A stretch of DNA of 13,766 bases from Coemansia sp. RSA 1804 (lineage: Eukaryota; Kickxellomycota; Kickxellomycetes; Kickxellales; Kickxellaceae): the NCBI GenBank assembly GCA_027578815.1, contig JANBTH010000614.1:1-13766 (forward strand), read 5' to 3'. Position numbers and translations under genes: made by a program. The notes beneath the pieces are model-generated. The model was not told the DNA's origin. It saw only the letters and a program-made list of their open reading frames with translations, and did no database searches. This document shows positions 1 to 6,914 of the stretch, piece by piece (the stretch's first letter is position 1; each line of letters begins with the position of its first letter).

Positions 1-407
1 AAATTTTTATCGTTTTCGAAGCTTAAGACACTGCCAGCTTCACTGATATCTAACCACCGAGCTACGAATTCCTCATGCGCCTCAAGTTTCTGACAACTTG
101 TTTCCACAAAAGCAGCCGCGTACCAATACACAATCTTGGTTTTCTTGCTTGAATTGTTGTAGCGAACCTCAAGTCCCATCAATTCCTCCGGTGCGTGAAT
201 ACAACATACCACACCAGCTTCTTCTTCTACCTCTCGACAAGCCGCAATGGTCGGTGCCTCGTCCTTTTCAATTCTGCCTTTGGGAAACATGACCAGCTCC
301 TTACCGCTGTCTCTGTCCGTGCACACGATAGTAAGAACCTTGTCTTTGGTGTCGTTAAACACGACAGCTCCAGCAGAGAACATCACTTCATCAGCAGTGT
401 ACAACAT
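1..407 (-). CDS. Nudix hydrolase, partial (C-terminus beyond left edge)
   Basis: The minus strand reads open from an ATG at 407-405 to base 1, giving about 135 residues without a stop; the C-terminus lies outside the window. Residues 44-66 fit the Nudix signature Gx5Ex7REUxEExGU exactly: G44, E50, R58-E59, V60, E62-E63, G65, V66. Known for the family: these glutamates bind Mg2+ or Mn2+ for hydrolysis of nucleoside diphosphates linked to another moiety. The FPKG lead-in to the box resembles diphosphoinositol-polyphosphate/Ap4A-type enzymes, but the substrate cannot be assigned from this fragment. Start choice: first Met of the frame, a few residues before the first beta strand, with an AT-rich upstream stretch. 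No intron is needed in the visible part. It is transcribed away from the LINE fragment at 545-1510, which lies about 140 bp upstream of its start codon. Confidence 0.9.
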   Translation of the reverse strand, partial: MLYTADEVMFSAGAVVFNDTKDKVLTIVCTDRDSGKELVMFPKGRIEKDEAPTIAACREVEEEAGVVCCIHAPEELMGLEVRYNNSSKKTKIVYWYAAAFVETSCQKLEAHEEFVARWLDISEAGSVLSFENDKN

Positions 408-544
408 TTTTAATTAAGTAGTTTTTAAACAGGTGCAAACAAATAGCTAGGAAAAGCGAGGAATCAAGCATTTTACAAGCAAATGCCATTTTTAAAGACC
501 AAAACTTGAAGATTTCTAGCTGCAACCGCAGCACCCAAAAAATA
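408..544 (-). promoter_or_regulatory. Short AT-rich upstream region of the Nudix gene
   Basis: This stretch separates the Nudix start codon from the 11-bp repeat that I take as the left edge of a LINE insertion. It is AT-rich and has no supported ORF. I see no clear TATA box or known operator. It is called promoter by position only; the LINE insertion may have cut the original promoter. Confidence 0.35.
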
Positions 545-1510
545 TTAAAAACTAATTTCAGTTTTTTTTTTTCCAAAAAAAAGTTGATTTATTATCAATC
601 GGGTATACTGGGTCTACATCTAGAGCCCCAACTTTTTTGCCAATTGGAATCATACTAATAAGCAAAAAGTTTATGAAAAGGAAACGTAGTGATGGCAGTT
701 TAGACCGCCTGCGTTGAAAGTGTGTTCTCGGAGAGCCTGTAGAGCAACGTTTTGAAAAGAAGATAGGGTAATGGTCAACTTGTCCGGTTGGCTGGCTCCG
801 CCTGGTTCAAACTGAAACCAGGAGGTGCCAAAACTGAGCCAACCTTCCTGAAAAGAGTTGCTTGAGTGGCTATGCGCAGCATAGAAATCGTGGATAATAC
901 GTTCCAATACTGTCTTCCTCCAGCGTGCAAGCATTGCTTGAGCCGTTAGTACCGAGTTATCCAGGGCTGCTTCAGTATGAGCATGGAAAATCTCCCACAC
1001 AGCTAGCCCATGTAATGTTTCTGCGTTTGGCAGAATGCTTGACCATTCATCGAAACCAAAGATAACTTTGTCCACATCGATTTTGAAATCTGTCCTGGAA
1101 ACGGCTTGTCTGGCGGAAGACTTGAGATACTCCTCGACCAAGCGCCAAAAACGTTGGATACGCGGACATTCCAAAGGTAGTGTCTGATATCTTCGTTTTC
1201 GGCATGGCATACTGGGCATCATCCGTCCTCCTCTGGCACAAAGTGTTTACTCTGTGCGGCCGTTGTAATCGCTCCATGACGTAGCTTCCAAAGCAGTGAA
1301 ATGTGCTTTGGCTCTAAACATGTTTTATATAGTGTTGTCCAACGCGATGCTGGTATTTCTTGTCCTGCTACAGGGCCCCGTCTCCACCGCTTAAGATTCG
1401 CAGATATTTCCTTCTCTTGCTGCCGATATACGCAACCTATGCTAGGCTTGTAACCGTGGAGAGGTACACCTGCCATACGGAGAGTATTTCTCACATGCGT
1501 TAAAAACTAA
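545..1510 (-). mobile_element. 5'-truncated, decayed non-LTR retrotransposon (LINE) copy
   Basis: The minus strand holds the C-terminal coding remnant of a LINE ORF2 (671-1499) and a 3' tail ending in poly-A (poly-T on the plus strand, 562-572). The 11-mer TTAAAAACTAA occurs at 545-555 and again at 1500-1510, exactly flanking the fragment, as expected for a target-site duplication from target-primed reverse transcription. Coding sequence runs right up to the 1500-1510 copy, consistent with 5' truncation. The left copy is separated from the poly-T by 6 bp (TTTCAG), so the duplication boundary is slightly imperfect. The repeat is AT-rich, so chance matching cannot be excluded. The whole copy is about 950 bp, far shorter than a full LINE of several kb. 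Confidence 0.7.
671..1499 (-). pseudogene. LINE ORF2 C-terminal remnant (zf-RVT type), broken
   Basis: Two overlapping minus-strand frames make up one former protein. The first (1499 to about 1222) contains LLWKLRHGAI, the W-x-L-x-HGA block typical of the region after the reverse transcriptase. It is interrupted by TGA at 1221-1219, immediately followed in the same frame by CPVC and then H at 1182, the start of a zf-RVT zinc-binding motif. The second frame supplies the rest, ECPRIQRFWR, and continues to a TAA at 673-671. The switch near 1171-1174 looks like loss of one G in a TGGG run. The downstream part (AVWEIFHAHTEAALDN, then LARWRKTVLERI and GTSWFQFEPG) resembles the C-terminal tail seen in LINE proteins of Kickxellales as I recall them. 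The nonsense codon plus frameshift make this copy dead. There is no reverse transcriptase core or endonuclease. Confidence 0.75.
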
Positions 1511-1691
1511 AGATCAAAAAGGGCAAGTTTTAAAACGCAAACATATTTGCAAATTAATTGGATTACGTAGTCGGTGGGCTTTTTATGCCTCTATTCACAT
1601 TCACTTTTGCTTCTTACAAAAAAATCGTTTTTATTATTAGTACACTTTTCTTGTTCTCAATTAGCAATTTCGATTTTTCCAATCTAACACA
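1511..1691 (+). promoter_or_regulatory. Upstream region of UMP1
   Basis: About 180 bp between the LINE copy and the UMP1 start codon, T-rich on the plus strand, especially 1590-1680, as common in fungal 5' UTRs and promoters. I looked for the yeast Rpn4-binding element (GGTGGCAAA) that controls proteasome genes and did not find it. No clear TATA box. Called by position only. Confidence 0.35.
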
Positions 1692-2114
1692 ATGTCGTTT
1701 AGATTTGACCCGGAAAACGAGGCCCAGACTTCCAGCGTGCTGCCCAAGCTGTCTCCAATCACTGGGCTGCAAGACATTGTGCGCGAAGGCCCATCCCAGA
1801 AAATCAACAATACATTTACCAAGAACCATGAGATTGAGTCCCGGGTTAACAACTGGGAGAACCAGCAGCTTGGCACAAAGATCCATATGCAGCGCCAGAT
1901 ATACGGCCTCCATGCGCCGCTGCGGACTATAATGGAGATCCAGTCGGTCCAAAAGACCCCTGCCTTGTTGGGCTCACGCGCATCGCGTATCCAGCTTGAT
2001 ATTCTTTTGGGCAAGGACGATTCTATTGACGCTGACGATTTATTTGGCGGCGACAGCTTTGAGGCGGATACTCACGATATCCATAACATGCTTGCAAAGA
2101 AGCTTAACGTCTAG
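1692..2114 (+). CDS. UMP1: Proteasome maturation factor UMP1/POMP
   Basis: A single 140-residue exon with the full-length layout of the Ump1/POMP family (about 140-150 residues). The conserved core is visible: an N-terminal LSPITGLQDIVREG-like segment (roughly residues 20-35), a central LGTKIHMQRQIYGLHAPLR block, then METQ-like MEIQSVQK and the C-terminal IQLDILLGKDDSIDADD. These match the family blocks around NIQGLFAPLK and LDVLRGNDETI of POMP. Known role: a short-lived chaperone that enters half-proteasomes, coordinates their dimerisation and beta-subunit maturation, and is then degraded as the first substrate. Start choice: first ATG of the frame, preceded by CTAACACA, with an N-terminus of the right length. 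No intron is required. The gene lies between the LINE copy and a broken NTPase-nuclease gene but is itself intact. Its base composition is much less GC-rich than that of the genes to the right. Confidence 0.95.
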   Translation: MSFRFDPENEAQTSSVLPKLSPITGLQDIVREGPSQKINNTFTKNHEIESRVNNWENQQLGTKIHMQRQIYGLHAPLRTIMEIQSVQKTPALLGSRASRIQLDILLGKDDSIDADDLFGGDSFEADTHDIHNMLAKKLNV

Positions 2115-2594
2115 TTTTTGTTATTTTAATATAGCACAACCATATAACTACATTATCCATGTGTCAATTTGTGTTTGGTTGAACAGCGGCATTCGTATAC
2201 AATGTTCAAGTAGTTTTAAAATAGTTATTAGCATATGCACGTTGATATCTTAAAATGCTTAGCAAAATGTTTGGATTGAAAAATCATGGCTGGAAACTCA
2301 AACAACTAAAAGTATTAACCTTCCCTGCACCACTCTTTCACGCACGCTGTTATCCTTTGTGTTGTTCAGTTTATCACAAATCCCGTCAGTGTGATAATAG
2401 AATTTGATATTTTATTATTGGAGCAAAATATGATATGGCCCTGATAATTATCAAAGCATATACCATATTGTATGCAAAGGTAAATATCAGAGTATTTGTT
2501 AGAATTTTCAATGGTATTTAAAGAGCCATTTTATCAGGAAAGAAAAAAAAGAATTTAGTTCTGTTTAAAAAAATTTTATAATTCACAAAACATT
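2115..2594. other. AT-rich intergenic stretch with an imperfect palindrome
   Basis: This 480-bp stretch follows the UMP1 stop and lies beyond the last readable codon of the minus-strand pseudogene. Reading the minus strand past 2595, I do not find the missing E-x-K part of the nuclease domain, so the pseudogene seems truly truncated. The main structure is an imperfect inverted repeat at about 2403-2490 (separate entry). Otherwise there are A/T runs and no supported ORF. Confidence 0.5.
2403..2490. repeat. Imperfect inverted repeat, possible MITE remnant or hairpin
   Basis: The outer arms TGATATTT (2404-2411) and AAATATCA (2482-2489) are reverse complements. The centre holds a perfect 12-bp palindrome TGATAATTATCA (2442-2453). 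Between them ATATGG (2433-2438) faces CCATAT (2463-2468), and GCAAAATATG faces a similar CATATTGTATGC. The symmetry is off by a few bases, as in a decayed hairpin. No target duplication was identified. Confidence 0.4.
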
Positions 2595-3356
2595 TCAATT
2601 TTGATTACACAGGATATCATCACGACTATTTCCCATGTCGACCTCGCTCTGTACTTCGTACCCGTTTCTTGTCGCCGGATAAAGATGGATAATCAGGACG
2701 TTCTGATACATCCTTTCAAGCGTAACCTCTGCCAGCCCAGAAGCCCTCATAAGACATTTGTTGAGTGACCGTGCAAATTGGCTCACATTTTCATAGCAAA
2801 CCCCCCATCTCCTCGTGTGTAGAATCGAGAAAGCTGGAACTGATTTCGTGCCTTTTTGCTATCTGCTTATAAAGCTTTTCAAGCGCATCAAGTGCTGCTT
2901 GATTCGGAATACCTACACAGTCGCGGGTAACAGGCGCAATGTATCCTGACTGGTAAAGAAGGCGTATGATTGTGCCTGCCTTGAGTGGGCCGCTTCCCAT
3001 ACTGAGCATGTCACCGAATGCATCCCCGACGCGAGACATGCAAATGTCAGCAAGCCCCGCGCGTGTCCTTGAAGTCTCCGTACTGTCGCCAAAAGGAGAT
3101 TGGCTTTGCATCTGGCTGCTGATGATCTCGATAGCAGCATCGTCAATATGATCGGACCGCATCAGGTCGGCTGCGATACCTACCTGCCTCTGGTAGCCGT
3201 TTTGCTGTAGGAACGATAGAGAAAGATGGCTGCAGAACCTGCAAAGCTCGCTAATCTCGGCAGTCTCTATCGCTTCTAATATCCGCGTTATCGTAGATTT
3301 TTTTTATTCAAATAAAATAACATCTTCCAAACTCCCTCTAGAAACATCCTCCTTAC

Positions 3357-3403
3357 TAATAGTGAATATCGGTGCTTTTATAGCCACCGATCATCCACTA
3401 TTA
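3357..3403. repeat. Long inverted repeat with the LTR TATA box in its loop
   Basis: TAATAGTG (3357-3364) pairs with CACTATTA (3396-3403), and inside it ATCGGTG (3368-3374) pairs with CACCGAT (3385-3391). Only the small bulges AAT and CATC separate the two stems. The 10-base loop CTTTTATAGC contains the minus-strand TATAAAA. It lies within the LTR-like insertion. Confidence 0.75.
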
Positions 3404-3481
3404 AAAGAGTACACTACTATAGATCAAATCCTAATACGAAAATGCTACTTGTGATGACCAGAGATGTTTACTTTTGCATCG

Positions 3482-3511
3482 AATGTTAACATTCCGATCA
3501 AATGTTAACAT
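3482..3511. repeat. Tandem palindromic AATGTTAACAT motif in the LTR
   Basis: AATGTTAACATT (3482-3493) is a perfect 12-bp palindrome. AATGTTAACAT recurs at 3501-3511, spaced 19 bp start to start, each preceded by ATC. Inside the LTR-like element these sit upstream of the TATA box on the minus strand, where a U3 enhancer would be, so they could be binding sites for a dimeric regulator. That is an inference from position and symmetry. Confidence 0.55.
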
Positions 3512-5253
3512 CTCCTATGTCATCATAACACGCGTTGAGCCTGTTTCGACCCAAAACAAATGCCCCGAGTAGACTACGTTCAAAGGCAACTCAACGGAAA
3601 AAAGGCCGTGGATGAAGCGCAAGATGGCGTATGGATTGAAGATATGATAAATATCTCCAATCCGATACCCATCGAAATTCTCAAGGCAGCCGACAAGAAG
3701 ATCTCGCTTAAAACAATCTGTATCGGTTTTGCTGAGATTTTCACGATATGGCCACTGATTATCGACATAGTCGTTTATCAGCCCCCACACATCGCGCGCT
3801 GTAAACCCAAATGCATTCCGGAAGGGATGAGGAATGGAATGGGAGCCTTGAGTGCCCGAATGAGCCATGCATACCTCCACATTATTAAGGCCAGAGCCAA
3901 GCCCAACTCCCCGAACATCAAAAACGCCAGCCAGAATGCCCTTGTGGAGATATTCATTGTTCTATCAATTTAAAGGTATAAGAGCAAACGCACATATTGA
4001 AAAGGCCATATCAATAACCACAATCCTTGGTCAGGGTTGTATTCGCCAAATTCAACACAATACCACAAGCATCTTACCTTCAAGCAGTTGCTTAGAAGCT
4101 CCGTGTATGCCGTCTGGATTCTCATACGAGCGTCGTCATCTTGAACATAACAAAGTGCGTTCATAAATGGCACATCGTATTCGTCGACTATCAAAACCGA
4201 TTTGCGACCGAAAATCATGTGTAGAATTTCCATCAATTCGGGAACCAATGCATAGAGACGCGGGGGATGGTATGTCTCAATTTTTTGAAGAGACTCAAAA
4301 TAACCAAATCTGGATATTAGTTGCTTGATGTCCAGCATTGTCAGTTTCACTGTGAATTTATCGAGATCTAGGTCCTCATATCTCCCTGTACCAATTTTAT
4401 CTTTGAGCGAATGGAGTAAATCAAGGTACATGCTAGTGGCTCTGGAAATCTCCTCATAGATTGCGCATGGGACGTCTTCAGGCGATCTGGAAGAATGTGT
4501 CTAGTAAGTATAAAGGTAGGCAGAGAAAACAAAAGACACATCAAAAATTAGATTAAATACCTTTTATCAATGTGGTTGCTTGTAAAGAAGAGAGCTTTAG
4601 CAGCAGTTTAGTTGACTTACCTTGAAATCCATCACAATCACCGGGTACTTTGCAAAGTTCTCCTCAAAGAAATCCCTGTGTAGATTGTAAAGCGCACATC
4701 GCTTGAACTGCTCTTCACGATCCTCTAGTGGCATAAGCCTAATAATTCCAAGAAAATTGGCCAGAGTCTGAAGAAAAGTCGTCTTGCCCATGCGGCATGG
4801 ATAGATTCTAGCAACCGCATTACCTAAAGATAAGTCCATGACATCGACAATTGCGGTAGATTTATCCACCAGAGTTGCTTAATTTTCAATAAACCCTGCC
4901 CATCCACTAATCCCGAGTTGAATTTTACGACTAACTATTTTTGTCCTTGGAGATCCATCCATGCTTGACGAAAGCAAAGGAGCTTTCTCAGGCGCGCACT
5001 GCTGGCTCATCTCCAGCGGATCGTTCAGCAGGTTAGATGACGAATCCTTGGAGGTGTCGTTAGGACTATTGCCAGACCCATATGCTACAGTGTCTTTAAC
5101 TGGAGTACGGATGCTCTGCTTATTCTCAAAGGCGTTTGGGAATGGCGATGGTGACTGGCGACGTGTGACTAGTCGCACTCTTTTTTCAAGACCAACATCT
5201 GAAATACACTCACGTTTGCCAAAAGAGTTTTTTGAGTTGTCTGGAAGAGACAT

Positions 5254-5783
5254 GTTGTTTAATGAAAGACTAGAAATGGTTTTCTGTTGTAGAAATAATA
5301 TTAAAAAGGAAAGAAAATGAAACCCTGAGGACGTAACATTTCTTGCTGGTGAACAACATACGCTGCGCATTATAAACAACTGCAAAAAAAAGGCCGATCA
5401 GAGCTATTCATAATGTTTGTCTTTGGTAACCGTCAGATCAGATCAGCGAGTTGCCTACAAAAAATACAATCTGGCCAATCATCACGTCGAGTTCAAAAGG
5501 CTAGATGTTGAAACGCTAAATGCTACGTTACTTTTTGCGCAGCCATTTCTTGCACCACGGCCGATGCGTGGCCATTTAACCCACGGCCAGCGTGTTTGCA
5601 AGACGTTTTTTCTGTTCCCAACTCGCTTTCTTCTCCATAAAAAAATATTTCCTCCACTTTCTTCATACTTTATTCGCAGTTTTTGTGCAGAGATTAGAAT
5701 ACTTTGACATCATCTTCTATCTCTAGCTTTGTTCCTTTTATCTACCTCTATCTCTCCCTATAGCAGTCAAGCGCTGATTAGAA
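5254..5783. promoter_or_regulatory. Divergent upstream region of RAD51 and the NTPase-nuclease pseudogene
   Basis: This 530-bp stretch lies between two divergent start codons and has no supported gene. It contains a CAGATCAGATCAG tandem at about 5434-5446. It also contains a direct repeat CCACGGCC at 5555-5562 and 5581-5588, with the related GCGTGGCC between them. A pyrimidine-rich tract precedes the RAD51 start (about 5700-5760). I did not find the MluI cell-cycle box ACGCGT that controls many fungal DNA-repair genes. The repeated CCACGGCC is a candidate binding site only. Confidence 0.4.
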
Positions 5784-6818
5784 ATGCAGGCCGAAGAATA
5801 CGAGGACCAGCACTCAGAGTCGGCCGAGGTCAACGAGGAGGAGGACGAGACAGGCCCTCTGCCAATCCAGAACCTCGAGCAGTGCGGCATCAGCGCAGCG
5901 GATGTCAAGAAGCTCACGGAGGCGGGGTACTTTACGGTCGAATCGGTCGCATACACGCCGCGCAAGCAGCTGCTGACAATCAAGGGGTTTTCGGACACCA
6001 AGGTCGACAAGGTGCTCAACGAGGCGGCCAAGCTGGTTCCCATGGGCTTTACCACGGCAGCAGACTACCACCAGAAGCGCTCGGAGCTCCTGCACATCAC
6101 CACGGGGTCGACTGAGCTGGACAAGCTGCTTGGCGGCCAAGGGATCGAAACGGGGTCTATAACGGAGATCTTTGGCGAGTTCAGGACGGGGAAGTCGCAG
6201 ATCTGCCACACGCTGGCCGTCACCTGCCAGCTGGACGAGGCCAGCGGCGGCGCCATGGGCAAGTGTCTGTACGTGGATACGGAGGGCACGTTCCGGCCGG
6301 AGCGGCTAGTCGAGATCGCCGAGCGGTACAACCTGGACCCGAACGAGGTGCTGGACAACGTCGCGTATGCGCGCGCGTTCAATTCGGACCACCAGACGGC
6401 GCTGCTGAACCAGGCGTCGATGCTGATGACGGAGGCGCGGTTCAGTCTTCTGATCGTCGACAGCGCAACGTCGCTGTACCGCACCGACTACTCTGGGCGC
6501 GGCGAGCTGTCTGCGCGGCAGATGCATCTTGCGCGGTTCCTTCGCACGCTGCTGCGGCTTGCGGACGAGTTTGGCATTGCTGTTGTCATCACCAACCAGG
6601 TTGTCGCCCAGGTCGACGGCGGCATGGCTGCGTTTGTGGCAGACCCGAAGAAGCCGATTGGCGGCAACATCATTGCCCACGCGTCAACCACGCGCCTGTC
6701 GCTGCGCAAGGGTCGTGGCGAGACGCGTGTGTGCAAGATATACGACTCGCCCTGTTTGCCGGAGGCCGAGGCGGTGTTTGCGATCACTTCGCAGGGCATA
6801 GCTGACGCCAAGGACTGA
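5784..6818 (+). CDS. RAD51: RAD51 recombinase
   Basis: An intronless 344-residue protein, the usual size for eukaryotic Rad51 (about 340-400). It forms ATP-dependent filaments on single-stranded DNA and drives strand exchange in homologous recombination in the nucleus. Visible in order: an acidic N-tail (1-25); the helix-hairpin-helix N-domain (about 30-85, with LTIKGFSDTKVDKVL); the FTTA polymerisation motif (89-92); Walker A GEFRTGKS (131-138); Walker B LLIVD (222-226); the L1 region with GRGELSARQMHLA (238-250); ITNQVVAQVDGG (269-280) at the start of L2; and the C-terminal KIYDSPCLPEAEAVFAI block. The protein ends in DAKD, as in many Rad51 proteins, so the C-terminus is complete. Ser at Walker A position 138 replaces the Thr common in other Rad51 proteins, an allowed P-loop variant. 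Start choice: first ATG, giving the expected N-domain. It is convergent with the PhyH gene; the stop codons are 96 bp apart. Confidence 0.97.
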   Translation: MQAEEYEDQHSESAEVNEEEDETGPLPIQNLEQCGISAADVKKLTEAGYFTVESVAYTPRKQLLTIKGFSDTKVDKVLNEAAKLVPMGFTTAADYHQKRSELLHITTGSTELDKLLGGQGIETGSITEIFGEFRTGKSQICHTLAVTCQLDEASGGAMGKCLYVDTEGTFRPERLVEIAERYNLDPNEVLDNVAYARAFNSDHQTALLNQASMLMTEARFSLLIVDSATSLYRTDYSGRGELSARQMHLARFLRTLLRLADEFGIAVVITNQVVAQVDGGMAAFVADPKKPIGGNIIAHASTTRLSLRKGRGETRVCKIYDSPCLPEAEAVFAITSQGIADAKD

Positions 6819-6914
6819 ATGCAGCCAGTGCTTTTTTTTTTCTTCCTCTCTCTTGTTTCATGCTAGTACTGTAAACGTTATAAAAAGCCGCAGCCCCCGC
6901 TGTCCTGTGATGTT

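Larger units (their letters stand above)
3289..3530 (-). mobile_element. Solo-LTR-like insertion inside the NTPase-nuclease pseudogene
   Basis: On the minus strand the host gene reads ...TCAACGCG, then TGTTATGATG..., and after ...TCTACGATA the sequence ACGCG returns and the host frame resumes as GGATATTAGAAGC. The 5-bp ACGCG (3531-3535 and 3284-3288; 6 bp if AACGCG is counted) is the target-site duplication, and removing the insert joins the codons for GST and RILEAIE without loss. LTR features: starts with TG, TATAAAA at 3382-3376 (minus), AATAAA near the 3' end followed by an A run, no ORF, about 242 bp. It does not end in the canonical CA (it ends ATA or AT), so boundaries are uncertain and a MITE is a possible alternative. 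Confidence 0.7.
2595..5253 (-). pseudogene. AAA-ATPase-like / PD-(D/E)XK nuclease family gene, multiply broken
   Basis: Exon 1 starts at ATG 5253 with a Ser/Pro-rich leader, then the VDKS motif and the degenerate P-loop PCRMGKTTF. Intron 1 (4501-4620, GTAAGT...TAG) and intron 2 (3962-4077, GTAAGA...TAG) are phase 0 and intact. Exon 2 carries the Walker B-like VLIVDEYDVPF; exon 3 carries the FGFTARDVWGLI segment and VETGST. This order matches the AAA-ATPase-like (PF09820) family, usually followed by a PD-(D/E)XK domain (PF08011). Breaks: an in-frame TAA at 4881-4879 after codon 124; a 242-bp LTR-like insertion at 3289-3530; a frameshift at the C6 run 2801-2806; and an end just after YEVQSEVDMGNSRDDIL, before the E-x-K catalytic part. 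Downstream frames (3283-2807 and 2800-2595) still read sensibly, so decay looks recent. It is divergent from RAD51. Function of the family in fungi is unknown; a conflict or effector role is speculation. Confidence 0.8.

Noticed and set aside
1614..2014. Minus-strand ORFs across UMP1
   Set aside because: They lie opposite a clear UMP1 coding sequence, have no recognisable domain and show shadow-type composition.
4881..4900. Tiny intron removing the TAA in the NTPase pseudogene
   Set aside because: The only GT...AG pair spans about 17 nt, far below the 115-190 nt introns seen elsewhere in the window.
6263..6805. Alternative-frame ORF inside RAD51
   Set aside because: Contained within RAD51 in another frame, Cys/Arg-rich, no domain.
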